Positions 9,181-18,619 of a DNA stretch of 64,000 bases are shown one piece after another. A program made the translations under genes and the position numbers. A model generated the notes under the pieces. The model had not been told where the DNA came from. It saw only the letters and a program-made list of their open reading frames with translations, and searched no databases. Within the stretch, counting starts at the first letter, position 1. Every line of letters begins with the position of its first letter. This DNA is from Gammaproteobacteria bacterium (GTDB lineage Bacteria > Gemmatimonadota > Gemmatimonadetes > Longimicrobiales > Gaopeijiaceae), in the NCBI GenBank assembly GCA_028820325.1, contig JAPPJO010000031.1, positions 62,001 through 126,000 on the forward strand, read 5' to 3'.

Positions 9181-11030
9181 CGCCGCCCGCCCGCCCCATC
9201 CAGGTGCTTCCGGACTCGGTGGCGAACCAGATCGCCGCCGGCGAGGTCGTCGAGCGTCCGGCGTCGGTCGTGAAGGAGCTTGTCGAGAATGCCCTGGACG
9301 CCGGCGCCGCGCACATCCGGGTCGAGGTGGAGCGGGGCGGGAGGCAGCGCATCCGCGTGATCGACGACGGGGCCGGCATGGGGCGCCAGGATGCGATCAT
9401 GTGCCTCGAGCGCCACGCCACCAGCAAGATCACGAACGCCCGCGAGCTGCGCGGGGTCGCGAGCTTCGGATTCCGCGGCGAGGCGCTGCCCTCGATCGCG
9501 GCGGTAACGCGGCTGACGCTCGAGACCTGCGACGAGTCGCGCGCGGGCACCCGCATTCGGGCGACCGGCGGGACCATCACCAGCGTCGACGATCACGCGC
9601 GCGCCCGCGGCACCACCCTGGAGGCGGCCAACCTCTTCTTCAACGCGCCCGCGCGCAGACGCTTTCTGAAGAGCGGATCCGCGGAAACCCGGGTGGTGGC
9701 CGCCGAACTCACGTCGCTCGCCCTGGCCCATCCCGAGGTCGCGTTCACCCTCACCTCCGACGGGCGCACGCTGATTGATCTGCCGGCAGACCCCGGCCCC
9801 GCGCGCCGGGTCGGCCGGCTGTGGGGCAGAGACGCCCGCGCCTCCATGTTCGGGTTCGCGGGGACGGGGAAGGTCGGCCGGGTTGGCGGCCTCCTCCAGC
9901 GCCCCGACCAGGCACGTCCCGGCCCGCGCCGCACCTACCTTTTCGTGGGCGGCCGACCGTTCCGGGACAAGGGCCTGAGGGACACGGTACGCCGGGCCTA
10001 CCGCACCACCATTCGGGAGGCCGTGCGCCCCTGGTTCTTTCTCTACCTCGACCTCCCTGCCGGTGAGGTCGACGTGAACGTGCACCCGGCCAAGCTGGAG
10101 GTGCGCTTCCGCGACCGGACCGCTGTGGAAGGCTTCATCGAGGACGAAATCCGGCGCGCGCTCGCGGGTGAGGAAAGCGCCGCCACGCTCGACGCTCCCG
10201 GCGAGTCCCACGACACGGCTTCGGGCGCGCAGAACCCGGCGCCGGAATCGAGCCCGTCCTCCGCTCCGCCGGTTGGCGATGGCGCAGGCACGGCCAGGGT
10301 GCGCGAGTCGGCGAAGTACGCTCCCGGGACGGCGGACCGGTCGTCCGACCCATCCTCCGAATCCGCCAAAGCGCAGATCGCGCTCTTCGCCAGCGGGGCG
10401 CCCGCGGCCGCCGATGCAGCCAGGCCGCTCGCTCCGGCCGAGGAAGTTCCCGTGGAACCCGCGCGCCTCTGGCAGCTTCACGGGACCTACATCCTCGTCG
10501 AAGTGCGCGGTGGGATGATGATGATCGACCAGCACTCCGCCCACGAACGCATCCTCTTCCAGGAGCTGATGGAGGCCTTCGGCAAGGGCGGGCAGCCCGG
10601 CCAGCGCCTGCTGTTCCCGATCACCCTGACCCTGCCGCCGGCCGAATACCAGCACGTCGAGCCGCTGTTTGGCATGTTCGCCCGGGCGGGCTTCGAGGTC
10701 GACGGGTTCGGGGGCAACTCGATCATCGTGCACGCGGTTCCGAACCCGCATCCATACTTCGACGCCGAGCGGTGTCTGCGCGAGATGATCGGCGAGCTGA
10801 CCCACGGCTCGGAACTGGTGCGCGCCGCCCGCAACCAGCACGAGCGCATCGCGATGACCTTCGCCTGCAAGGGCGCCATCAAGGCCGGCCGGGAGCTGGC
10901 GCAGGAGGAGATGCGGGAGTTGATCGATCGGCTCTTCGCCACCGATCTCCCGCATCACGACGTGCATGGGCGTCCGACCGCCGTGCGCCTGTCCCTGTCG
11001 GAGCTGGAGCGCCGCTTTGGCCGCACCTGA
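9177..11030 (+). CDS. mutL: DNA mismatch repair protein MutL
   Basis: MutL couples mismatch recognition by MutS to strand incision. The N-terminal GHKL ATPase motifs are intact: VENALDAGA, DDGAGM, ATSKI and GFRGEAL. A Ser/Pro/Ala-rich linker at residues ~335-420 leads to the C-terminal dimer domain. There the endonuclease motif reads DQHSAHERILFQE (from residue 451) instead of DQHA(X)2E(X)4E. The late metal motif is DVHGRP (from residue 595) where nicking MutL proteins have CPHGRP. ACKGAIKAG and a terminal FGR are present. Start is GTG 9177, overlapping tatD. Length is 617 residues. Endonuclease function is uncertain. Confidence 0.96.
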   Translation: MTPPARPIQVLPDSVANQIAAGEVVERPASVVKELVENALDAGAAHIRVEVERGGRQRIRVIDDGAGMGRQDAIMCLERHATSKITNARELRGVASFGFRGEALPSIAAVTRLTLETCDESRAGTRIRATGGTITSVDDHARARGTTLEAANLFFNAPARRRFLKSGSAETRVVAAELTSLALAHPEVAFTLTSDGRTLIDLPADPGPARRVGRLWGRDARASMFGFAGTGKVGRVGGLLQRPDQARPGPRRTYLFVGGRPFRDKGLRDTVRRAYRTTIREAVRPWFFLYLDLPAGEVDVNVHPAKLEVRFRDRTAVEGFIEDEIRRALAGEESAATLDAPGESHDTASGAQNPAPESSPSSAPPVGDGAGTARVRESAKYAPGTADRSSDPSSESAKAQIALFASGAPAAADAARPLAPAEEVPVEPARLWQLHGTYILVEVRGGMMMIDQHSAHERILFQELMEAFGKGGQPGQRLLFPITLTLPPAEYQHVEPLFGMFARAGFEVDGFGGNSIIVHAVPNPHPYFDAERCLREMIGELTHGSELVRAARNQHERIAMTFACKGAIKAGRELAQEEMRELIDRLFATDLPHHDVHGRPTAVRLSLSELERRFGRT

Positions 11031-11979
11031 GTTCCTCGCCATCATCGGCGCGACCACCACGGGCAAGACCGCGCTCTCGCTGGCGGTCGCCGAGGCGCTG
11101 GACGGCGAGGTGATCTCCATGGACTCGCGACAGATCTACCGCGGCATGGATATCGGCACCGACAAGGTGGCCGGCGGCATCCGCGCCCGCATCCCGCATC
11201 ACGGCGTCGACATCCGGGATCCGGACGAATCCTACAGCGCCGGCGAGTTTGCCCGCGACGCCGTCCGCTGGATGAGCCGAATCCGCGCGCGCGGCCGGGT
11301 GCCGGTACTGGCGGGAGGCACCGGCTTCTTTCTGAAGGCTCTCGTGGAACCCCTCTTCGAGGAGCCGAAACTGGACCCGGGTCGGGTGGCGCGCCTGCGC
11401 CGTTTCCTTGCGCAGCGCGGGCTGGAAGAGCTGGAGCGCTGGGTGCGCGTGCTGGATCCGGAACGAGCCCGGCTAGCAGTCGCGGGCGGGATCCAGCGCA
11501 TCGAGCGCACCCTCGAAGTGACCCTGCTCACGGGCCGCCCGCTGTCGTGGTGGCACCGAACCGCGCAGGCGAACGCTCCGGCCGCCGAGGGCATGGTCGT
11601 GGTGCTGGAACTTCCGCGCGACGAACTCTACGGCCGGATCAACGAGCGCGTGAGCACGATGGCCGAGCGGGGAATGATCGAAGAAGTCCGAGTCCTCGCG
11701 GCTCGCGGCTACGGGGCGGACGATCCCGGGATGTCCGGCACAGGCTATCGCGAGATCCTCGGACACCTGGAGGGACGTCTTGGCCTCGAGGAGGCTCTGG
11801 ACGCGACCCGGCGCGCAACCCGTGGCTACGCCCGCCGGCAGCTCACCTGGTTCCGCAACCAGTTGCCCCCGGACGCAGTCAGAATCGATGGCCTGAAGCC
11901 GCTTGAAACTCAATGCGCCGAGGTGCTGGGGGCCTGGCGGGCGCGGGGCGGCGCCGGCCGTGAGACGCGGGACCGGTGA
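11017..11979 (+). CDS. miaA: tRNA dimethylallyltransferase MiaA
   Basis: MiaA adds a dimethylallyl group to A37 of tRNAs reading UNN codons. It shows the P-loop GATTTGKT near the N-terminus, DSRQIYRGMDIGT with the catalytic Asp region, AGGTGFF, and the tRNA-binding RRQLTWFRNQ near the end. The open frame reaches back to 10966 inside mutL, but conserved sequence begins at AAPEFLAIIG. I therefore favour the TTG at 11017, giving 320 residues and a 14-base overlap with mutL. mutL next to miaA is a common bacterial arrangement. Confidence 0.94.
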   Translation: MAAPEFLAIIGATTTGKTALSLAVAEALDGEVISMDSRQIYRGMDIGTDKVAGGIRARIPHHGVDIRDPDESYSAGEFARDAVRWMSRIRARGRVPVLAGGTGFFLKALVEPLFEEPKLDPGRVARLRRFLAQRGLEELERWVRVLDPERARLAVAGGIQRIERTLEVTLLTGRPLSWWHRTAQANAPAAEGMVVVLELPRDELYGRINERVSTMAERGMIEEVRVLAARGYGADDPGMSGTGYREILGHLEGRLGLEEALDATRRATRGYARRQLTWFRNQLPPDAVRIDGLKPLETQCAEVLGAWRARGGAGRETRDR

Positions 11980-12779
11980 GCGTCTGGGAAGCCGTCCTGC
12001 TGGGTGTGGTCCAGGGGTTGACCGAGTTCCTCCCGGTCTCCAGTTCAGGGCACCTGGTCGTCGGCCAGGCGCTGCTCGGAATCGAACTTCCCGGTGTTGC
12101 CTTCGAGGTCGCCGTGCACTTCGCGACGCTGGTGTCGGTGCTGGTCGCATACCGGCGGCGCGTGGGTGCGCTCATCCTCGGGTCGGTCCGGCTGGACCCC
12201 GGGACGTGGCGCTACATCGGGCTCATCGCCCTCGCCAACGTGCCGGCGGCAGCGGTCTATTTTCTCCTGGGGGATGTCGTGGAGGCGGCGTTCGAGACGC
12301 CGGCCGCGGCGGGCGTGGCGTTCCTGGTCACGGGCGGGGTGCTGTGGAGCGCACGCGCGGCGATGCGGCGCGCGACGCCGCAGCCTGCACCGTTCCCGGG
12401 CGCGCGCGGGCTGGGCGTCGCGATGCTCATCGGGGTCGCCCAGGCATTCGCGCTCCTTCCGGGCATCTCGCGCTCGGGTTCCACTGTGGTGGCGGCCCTC
12501 TGGCTGGGCGTCGAGTCCGACGACGCGGCCGAGTTCTCGTTCCTGATGTCTGTGCCCGCCATACTCGGAGCCGCCCTCCTTCAGCTCGTGGACGCCGGGG
12601 CCACGGCGCCGGCCCTCGGCACCGCGCCGCTCGCATTCGGGGCGGTGGCGGCCGCCACGACCGGTCTGGTTGCCATCAGGATCTTCCTGGCCGCGCTGCG
12701 CGCCCGTTCGTTCCACCGCTTCGCCCCGTACCCCTGGGTTCTGGGGCTGCTCTTCCTCGGGTACCTGTGGATCGGGTAG
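11976..12779 (+). CDS. uppP: Undecaprenyl-diphosphatase UppP (BacA)
   Basis: This integral membrane phosphatase recycles undecaprenyl pyrophosphate to the monophosphate carrier used for peptidoglycan and surface polysaccharides. The hallmark motifs are QGLTEFLPVSSSGHL near the N-terminus and LPGISRSGST in the second half. About seven hydrophobic segments span its 267 residues, the usual family size. It starts at GTG 11976, sharing four bases (GTGA) with the end of miaA. Confidence 0.96.
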   Translation: MSVWEAVLLGVVQGLTEFLPVSSSGHLVVGQALLGIELPGVAFEVAVHFATLVSVLVAYRRRVGALILGSVRLDPGTWRYIGLIALANVPAAAVYFLLGDVVEAAFETPAAAGVAFLVTGGVLWSARAAMRRATPQPAPFPGARGLGVAMLIGVAQAFALLPGISRSGSTVVAALWLGVESDDAAEFSFLMSVPAILGAALLQLVDAGATAPALGTAPLAFGAVAAATTGLVAIRIFLAALRARSFHRFAPYPWVLGLLFLGYLWIG

Positions 12780-12790
12780 GCGGCGGAGCC

Positions 12791-13615
12791 ATGCGTCGCG
12801 GCAAGCCGGCCCGGCGTACCGGCGACCGCGGCTCCCGGATCTGGGAGGGCGAACCGGTCGCCCGCTGGGCGGAGCGGTGGGGCGTGCCGCTCCTCGAAGT
12901 GCACCGCCGCCTCGGCTCGACCAACGACCGCGCCCGCCGCATCGCGCGCGGGGGCGCGCCAACGTTTTCGGTGGTCATCGCTGACGAACAGACCCGGGGG
13001 CGGGGGCGGGAAGGGCGGCGTTGGCTGTCGCCGCCCGGCTCCGGGCTGTGGATGACCGTGGTGCTCGCGAGGCGCCCATCCGGACATCCCATCGTCCCGC
13101 TCCTGGTCGGAATCGCGGCCGCGCGCGCGATCGAGGAAGTCTGTCCGGACTTGCGGGCGGAGATCGAGTGGCCGAACGATCTTGTCGTGGCGGGCCGCAA
13201 GGTCGGCGGCATCCTGTGCGAATCATGGGACGACGGTGCCGGGGGCCGGGGCATGGCGATCGGAACGGGCATCAATACCTCGCAGCGCGCGGCGGACTTC
13301 CCGCCGGAACTCCGCGGCCGCGCCGGGTCGCTGTGCATGATGAGCGCAACCTCCCTGTCGAGGCCCGCCCTGGCGGGTGCGCTGCTCGCGCGGATGCGGG
13401 AGCTGTTGACCCCGGAAGCGGCCCGGCTCGAGGGAGCGCTGCACCGGGAGCTCACCTGGCGCGATGCCTTCGGGGGCCGCGGCGTCGTTCTGGGGAGCGG
13501 CGAGACCGGAACGGCCCGCGGGATCAGCTCGGCGGGGGCGCTCCTTTTCGAGGAATCCGGAGGCGCGAGGCGCGAGATTCGTTCCGGCAGCGTGAGGCTG
13601 TTGCCGGATCCGTAG
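12791..13615 (+). CDS. birA: Biotin--[acetyl-CoA-carboxylase] ligase, monofunctional BirA
   Basis: The enzyme activates biotin as biotinyl-AMP and attaches it to the carrier protein of biotin carboxylases. Motifs are GSTNDRARR, DEQTRGRGREGRRWLSPPGS (biotin/ATP loop), and WPNDLVVAGRKVGGIL with the key Lys. There is no N-terminal DNA-binding domain, so unlike the E. coli protein it cannot repress biotin genes. The ATG at 12791 has a GGAG upstream; the open frame extends far 5' into uppP but is antifunctional there. Length is 274 residues. It lies 11 bases after uppP and 23 before coaX. Confidence 0.94.
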   Translation: MRRGKPARRTGDRGSRIWEGEPVARWAERWGVPLLEVHRRLGSTNDRARRIARGGAPTFSVVIADEQTRGRGREGRRWLSPPGSGLWMTVVLARRPSGHPIVPLLVGIAAARAIEEVCPDLRAEIEWPNDLVVAGRKVGGILCESWDDGAGGRGMAIGTGINTSQRAADFPPELRGRAGSLCMMSATSLSRPALAGALLARMRELLTPEAARLEGALHRELTWRDAFGGRGVVLGSGETGTARGISSAGALLFEESGGARREIRSGSVRLLPDP

Positions 13616-13638
13616 GCATCCACCCGAGGAACCACGAC

Positions 13639-14424
13639 ATGCATCTGGTAATGGATGTGGGCAATACCGAAACCGTGCTCGCGCTCTTCGTCCCCGGCGA
13701 GGAAGGGGTCGCGGGCCGCTGGCGGGTGAGCACCCACGTGCCGCGCACCCCCGACGAATACGTGCTGCTGCTCGGCGCGCTCCTCCGCTCGGACGGCTGC
13801 GATCCCGGCGCCCTGACCCGCGTGGTGCTGGGCTCGGTGGTCCCCTCCGCCTCCGATGTCCTGCGGGAAGCCGCGGCCCGGCTTGGTTCCGCGGAGCTGG
13901 TGGTCATCGACGCGTCCACACCCCTGCCCATCGTCCTCGACGTGGAGGAGCCGCGCACCGTGGGCGCCGACCGCGTCGCCAACACCATGGCCGCTTCCCG
14001 GCTCTTCGGGCGCGACTGCATCGTCGTCGACCTGGGCACCGCCACCACCTACGACTGCATCACCGCCGACGGCCGTTTCCAGGGGGGCGTCATCGCTCCG
14101 GGCCTCATGTCCGGCAAGGAGTGGCTCGCGGCCCGGACCGCCAAGCTCCCGCCGGTCGAGTTCATTCGCCCGGCGCGGGTCATCGGCAAACGCACCGAAT
14201 CCTGCATCCACTCCGGCATCTTCTTCACCACCATGGACGCGATCGCGGGGATGATCGAGCGAGTGCGAGCGGAATGGGACGCTGCCGATCCCATGGTCGT
14301 GGGCACCGGCGGCTTCTCTCCGCTGGTGGCGAAGCACGTGCCCGCCTTCGACCACGTGGACCCGCTGCTCACGCTGATCGGGCTGGAGCTGGCGGGCGAG
14401 TATGTGGCGGAACACTCGGGGTAG
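13639..14424 (+). CDS. coaX: Type III pantothenate kinase CoaX
   Basis: CoaX phosphorylates pantothenate in the first step of CoA synthesis. It is an ASKHA-fold kinase with DVGNT at residues 6-10 (phosphate-binding), GADRVAN, the second phosphate motif DLGTATTYD, and a C-terminal adenosine motif GTGGFSP. Length from ATG 13639 is 261 residues, normal for the family. A GAGGA ribosome site lies just upstream. birA-coaX is a frequent pair; both make cofactors for acyl metabolism. Confidence 0.95.
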   Translation: MHLVMDVGNTETVLALFVPGEEGVAGRWRVSTHVPRTPDEYVLLLGALLRSDGCDPGALTRVVLGSVVPSASDVLREAAARLGSAELVVIDASTPLPIVLDVEEPRTVGADRVANTMAASRLFGRDCIVVDLGTATTYDCITADGRFQGGVIAPGLMSGKEWLAARTAKLPPVEFIRPARVIGKRTESCIHSGIFFTTMDAIAGMIERVRAEWDAADPMVVGTGGFSPLVAKHVPAFDHVDPLLTLIGLELAGEYVAEHSG

Positions 14425-14551
14425 CGCTGATCTGACGGAGCATCCATGTAGCCCGGCGCGAACCGGAGCCGCACGAAGCCCGACTTGCGGGGGTATGCAT
14501 GGTGGCACGACCCACGACCCCGAGCCCGTCCTGTAACCGGGAGAGAAGGCC

Positions 14552-15742
14552 ATGAGGAGACCTGAGCCGTGGCGGGCCGCGCCCGCTCGCACCGTTGCAT
14601 GGCCCACCCTGGCGCTGGCTCTGATCGTCGCCTGCGTCGGCGATGACGAGGCGGCGCCGACCGGGCCTCCGGAGCCTCCCGTCGCCACAACCGTCAGCAT
14701 CTCGCCGGCCGCCCTCGACTTCTCCTCATTCGGCGAGACGCTCCAGTTGACTGCGGCCGTCGTCGACCAGAACAGCCAGACGATGGCGGGGGCGCCCGTC
14801 AGCTGGACGACCAGCGACAACTCGGTAGCGAGCGTGAGCGCCGGTGGACTGGTCACCGCGGTTGCGAACGGAAGCGCCACCGTCACGGCCACCTCCGGCA
14901 GCGCGGCCGGTACCGCCTCCGTCACCGTCGCCCAGCGGACGGCACGCGTCGGCGTCTCACCGGCTTCCGTGGAATTCTTGTCCCTCGGCGATTCCCTGCA
15001 GCTCACAGCCGCGCCGTTCGACGCGAACGACAATGCCGTCGAAGACGCAACCGTTGCTTGGTCCTCGGGAGACGAGGCCGTCGCCACGGTCGATTCCAGC
15101 GGCCTGGTCACCGCGGCCGGAAACGGCACTGCGAGCATCACCGCTCAAGCGGGCGCCGCGAGTGGGGCCGCCGCGGTCACCGTCTCGCAGGTGATGGTCG
15201 AGATGGACGTGGTGCCGGCCGCAACGACGCTCTTCTCGCTCGGCGATACCATCCGCCTGGTCACGAGCGGTGTGGACGCCAACGGCCACCCCGGCCCGGC
15301 CATGGCCGTAAGCTGGGTTTCCCAAAACGACGCCGTCGTGACGGTCGATGCGATGGGGCTGATCACCGCGGTGCGCACCGGCAGCACGGACGTGTTCGCG
15401 ACCGCCGCGGAGCTGCTCGATTCCGCGGGCGTCACCGTCGCGCAGCTTGCGACGGAGGTGCGCGTCACCCCGGAGGTCGACACCCTAGCGGTCGGCGACA
15501 TGCTACGCCTGACCGCCGTCGCGCTCGACGCGAACGGACATGAGGTCGAAGACACCGACTATCTCTGGTCGACATCCAACCCGACGGCAGTGACGGTGGA
15601 CGACACCGGCCTGGTGACGGCCGTGGGGCCGGGAACCGGAAACATCAAGGCCCAAGCGACCCGCGGGGGCGCGAACTACGTCGGCACCGCGACCATCACG
15701 GTGCTCGGGTCATCGGCTGGGGGAAGCGGCGCGGACCCTTGA
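14552..15742 (+). CDS. Lipoprotein with four tandem bacterial Ig-like (Big_2) repeats
   Basis: The N-terminus has a signal sequence ending in a lipobox-like ALIVAC, followed by four ~85-residue repeats. Each repeat opens with a strand of the type V-SPAxxxF-SLGDxLQLTA and carries a central SW-TSDxxVATVDxxGLVTAVxNG block, the Big_2 pattern found in adhesins and cell-surface proteins. It contains only these repeats, with no catalytic or anchoring domain beyond the lipid anchor. Length is 396 residues. A GAGAGAAGG ribosome site precedes ATG 14552. It stands alone, 127 bases after coaX. A role in surface display or adhesion is inferred only from the fold. Confidence 0.8.
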   Translation: MRRPEPWRAAPARTVAWPTLALALIVACVGDDEAAPTGPPEPPVATTVSISPAALDFSSFGETLQLTAAVVDQNSQTMAGAPVSWTTSDNSVASVSAGGLVTAVANGSATVTATSGSAAGTASVTVAQRTARVGVSPASVEFLSLGDSLQLTAAPFDANDNAVEDATVAWSSGDEAVATVDSSGLVTAAGNGTASITAQAGAASGAAAVTVSQVMVEMDVVPAATTLFSLGDTIRLVTSGVDANGHPGPAMAVSWVSQNDAVVTVDAMGLITAVRTGSTDVFATAAELLDSAGVTVAQLATEVRVTPEVDTLAVGDMLRLTAVALDANGHEVEDTDYLWSTSNPTAVTVDDTGLVTAVGPGTGNIKAQATRGGANYVGTATITVLGSSAGGSGADP

Positions 15743-15819
15743 CAACGCCGTCCGCGCGCGCAAGCCCTTAGAGCCATCATGATACAAGTGAGCATACAGG
15801 ATGTGATGTCCCGGCGGGC

Positions 15820-17370
15820 GTGCCCGGGACAGCTGGCTTCCCGTTGACGCGGCAGGAGCTCCTCGACCTGATCGCCGGCGGCGAGAGCCCCGAGGTCGAG
15901 TTCCAACGTTCGCTCGGGCGAGACTTCGGCAGGGAGCTGTGCGCGTTCGCGAACGGAGACGGTGGGATCGTCCTGCTCGGGGTGTCCAAGTCCGGGGAGG
16001 TGGTGGGCGTAGGGAACCACCGCCGGACGCGCGTCAAGGTGCTCACCGTTGCCCGGTCGGGGGACCCGCCGATCGTGGTGGAGGTCGAGAGCGTGGGCGA
16101 AGTGATGCGCGTGACCGTCCCGCCCCAGAAGAACAAGCCCTATTCCATCGGATGGCGCGCCTTCGTGCGCGAGGGGAGCAGCAGCAGGCGACTGACGAAT
16201 GCGGAGATCAAGGATCTCTACTACGCCGTCGGACGCGCTCACTTCGACAAGGAGCCCTGTGAGGCTTTTTCGATGGAGGCTCATCTCAAGGCCGACGTCT
16301 GGGAGCGGTTCATCGGTCGGGTGAAGATTCCGGAAGCCATGCACGCGATGCTGGCGCTGCGCAACCTCGGCCTCGTCGACAACGAGGACCGGATGACGTA
16401 CGCCGGCGCGTGGCTGCTCGCCCGGGACATCCGCCAGTTCACCGAGAGCGCGCAGGTATCCTGTGCCCTCTTTCGGGGGACCGAGGAGGCGGGAAGCCTC
16501 GAACGGCAGGACTTTCACGGCTCGCTGCCCGACATCGCGGACGAAGTGCTGGCGTGGGTTCTGCGCAGAATCGACGTCCAGTTCACGATCTGGCGTGAAG
16601 ACGCCAGGCGCCGTCCCGAGCTCCCCGAAGAGGCCTTGCGCGAGGCGCTCGCGAACGCGATCGCCCACCGTGACTACCGTTCCCGCAACCACGTGCAGGT
16701 ACGTGTCTTCAAGGACCGCGTGGTGATCGCCAGCCCCGGAGGGCTGCCCGAGGGCATGAACGAGGGCGATCTGGGAACCAGGAGCGTTCCCCGCAATCCG
16801 CTGCTCTACAGCATGCTCGCCCGCATGGGCCTGGTTGGAGGGATCGGCACCGGCATCCGGCGCATGAAGTCGCTCTGCCGGGAGTACGGGGTCCTGGAGC
16901 CTCGGATCGAGTCTTCCGGAACCGAAGTCACCACAAGCTTCCGGCGCCCGCCCGCCATCCGGCTCCAGCCCTCGGGCATCGACGACGACGACTTCGCCGC
17001 CATGCAGGCAAGCCTGTTCAACCCGCAGGATGCAGGGACGAAAGGCCCTGACCGACACACGGATCCCACGCCGGTTTGGGAGCGCATGACCACGGTCCAG
17101 GTCAGGGATCTGGTACGAGTTCTGGATCGCGATCGATCCCGGGTGCAGATTCTCCAGCGCCTCGGCCTCAGGAACCGGAGCAACCTGGTGGTCAACTACC
17201 TGCGGCCGGCGCTCGACGCCGGGCTCATCGAGATGACGATCCCGGACAAGCCCACGAGCGGCAGACAGAGGTATCGGCTCACTCCCATGGGGCGTGAGTT
17301 GCGGCTGGCGCTGAAAGAAGACGCGCGCGCCCGCGGCGCCGGCGGATCCGCCTCTCCTGGCCCTGATTGA
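15820..17370 (+). CDS. AlbA_2 / GHKL-type ATP-binding protein (RecG-like regulator family)
   Basis: Residues ~10-130 match the AlbA_2 (Schlafen-type) nucleic-acid-binding domain: ESPEVEFQRSLGRD, ELCAFANGDGGIVLLGV and the strand RAFVREGSSSRRLTNAEI. Residues ~255-350 resemble the HATPase_c_4 module (LREALANAIAHRDYR, VVIASPGGLPEG, GIGTGIRRM). A winged-helix-like C-terminus (~430-500) follows. Such proteins are often labelled RecG-like helicase or transcriptional regulator, but no helicase motor is present. Some members sit in defence loci; nothing nearby supports that here. The start is uncertain: GTG 15820 has no good ribosome site, and the frame is open a little further upstream. Length is 516 residues. 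Confidence 0.72.
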   Translation: MPGTAGFPLTRQELLDLIAGGESPEVEFQRSLGRDFGRELCAFANGDGGIVLLGVSKSGEVVGVGNHRRTRVKVLTVARSGDPPIVVEVESVGEVMRVTVPPQKNKPYSIGWRAFVREGSSSRRLTNAEIKDLYYAVGRAHFDKEPCEAFSMEAHLKADVWERFIGRVKIPEAMHAMLALRNLGLVDNEDRMTYAGAWLLARDIRQFTESAQVSCALFRGTEEAGSLERQDFHGSLPDIADEVLAWVLRRIDVQFTIWREDARRRPELPEEALREALANAIAHRDYRSRNHVQVRVFKDRVVIASPGGLPEGMNEGDLGTRSVPRNPLLYSMLARMGLVGGIGTGIRRMKSLCREYGVLEPRIESSGTEVTTSFRRPPAIRLQPSGIDDDDFAAMQASLFNPQDAGTKGPDRHTDPTPVWERMTTVQVRDLVRVLDRDRSRVQILQRLGLRNRSNLVVNYLRPALDAGLIEMTIPDKPTSGRQRYRLTPMGRELRLALKEDARARGAGGSASPGPD

Positions 17371-17388
17371 CGAGAAGCCCGGGCGACA

Positions 17389-18579
17389 TTGACCGCCATG
17401 CTCATCGTCGCCGCCGCCACCCTGGCTGTCTGGGTGGCCATGACGCTCGTAACCCTGTACAGCTACCGGCACGTCGCCCGCCTCGAACGGATCGGAGACG
17501 CCCGCGACGGCGATCCGCCTCTCCCCCGGCTGTCGGTGGTGGTGGCCGCCCGGAACGAGGAAGCGCGCGTGGAACAGGCGCTCACGTCGCTGCTCGCCCT
17601 CGACTATCCGGACTACGAGGTCATCTTCGTCGACGACCGTTCGCAGGACCGCACCGGCGAGATCGCGGATCGGCTGAGCGCGCAAGACGACCGCCTCAGG
17701 GTGCTCCACGTCGAGGAATTGCCCGCGGGATGGTTCGGGAAGAACCACGCGTCCTGGCGCGGGGCGCTGGCGGCCAGGGGGGACCTGCTTCTCTTTACCG
17801 ACGGGGACGTGGTGTTCGGCCGCGAGGCGGTGAGGCGCGGGGTGCGCCATCTCCTGAGAAGCAGGCTGGACCATGTCGCCGTCCTGCCCGCGCTGGAGAT
17901 GCGAAGTCCCATGCTGCAGGCCTGCATGATCGTGTTCCACTGGGGCGCGCACGTCACGGCGAGGCTGTGGCAGGTTCGCGACCCACGGAGCACGGCCTCT
18001 TTCGGCGTGGGTGCCTACAACCTGTTCCGGACGGACTCCTACCGCGCCATCGGAGGACACAGGCAGGTGGCCCTGCGTCCCGACGAGGACTATCAACTGG
18101 GCCGACTGGTGAAGCTGACCGGCCACCGTTCGGACCTCGTCCGGGCCGAATCCAGCGTGCGGTGCGAGTGGTATCCGGACGTCCGGAGTCTGATCCGGGG
18201 GACGGAGAAGAACCTCTTCGCGTTCAGGGACTACCGGATCGCGGCCGTCCTCGTGCAGACGGCCGGACTGCTGTGGACCGGGATTGCGCCCGTCGTGCTG
18301 GGTATCGCGCTCGTCCCCGTGGACGCTTTCGTCGCTGCGCTGTTCGCCGCTTCCGCGATGATTGCCTGGGGGTTCGCCATATGCATCGCCAGAGTTTCCC
18401 GCTTCCGCTGGTGGAGCGGACTGGCGCTTCCGGTGGCCAGTGCGGTCATCGCCTGGAGTTGGTGGCGCTCCATGATCGTCACACTCCGGGGACGCCTGGC
18501 CTGGGGAGGTCCTGCGGTTCCATTGTCCGAGCTGCGCGCGGCCCGCGTGCGGGCGATGGACGAACGTGGAAATGCGTGA
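17389..18579 (+). CDS. Membrane glycosyltransferase, family 2
   Basis: This is a GT-A fold glycosyltransferase anchored in the inner membrane. It has one N-terminal membrane helix (residues ~2-24), the family-2 start LSVVVAARNEEARVEQAL, the nucleotide motif VDDRSQDRT, the DxD-type TDGDVVF, and a late acidic motif RPDEDYQLG. Three C-terminal membrane helices follow. This layout resembles carotenoid or hopanoid GT2 enzymes (CrtQ-like), but the acceptor cannot be told. The start may be TTG 17389 or ATG 17398 (MLIVAAATLAV); neither has a strong ribosome site. Length is 396 residues. Confidence 0.85.
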   Translation: MTAMLIVAAATLAVWVAMTLVTLYSYRHVARLERIGDARDGDPPLPRLSVVVAARNEEARVEQALTSLLALDYPDYEVIFVDDRSQDRTGEIADRLSAQDDRLRVLHVEELPAGWFGKNHASWRGALAARGDLLLFTDGDVVFGREAVRRGVRHLLRSRLDHVAVLPALEMRSPMLQACMIVFHWGAHVTARLWQVRDPRSTASFGVGAYNLFRTDSYRAIGGHRQVALRPDEDYQLGRLVKLTGHRSDLVRAESSVRCEWYPDVRSLIRGTEKNLFAFRDYRIAAVLVQTAGLLWTGIAPVVLGIALVPVDAFVAALFAASAMIAWGFAICIARVSRFRWWSGLALPVASAVIAWSWWRSMIVTLRGRLAWGGPAVPLSELRAARVRAMDERGNA

Positions 18580-18619
18580 GTATCATTGAAGCCGGCGATG
18601 ATTCAGCCAGGAGAATATA

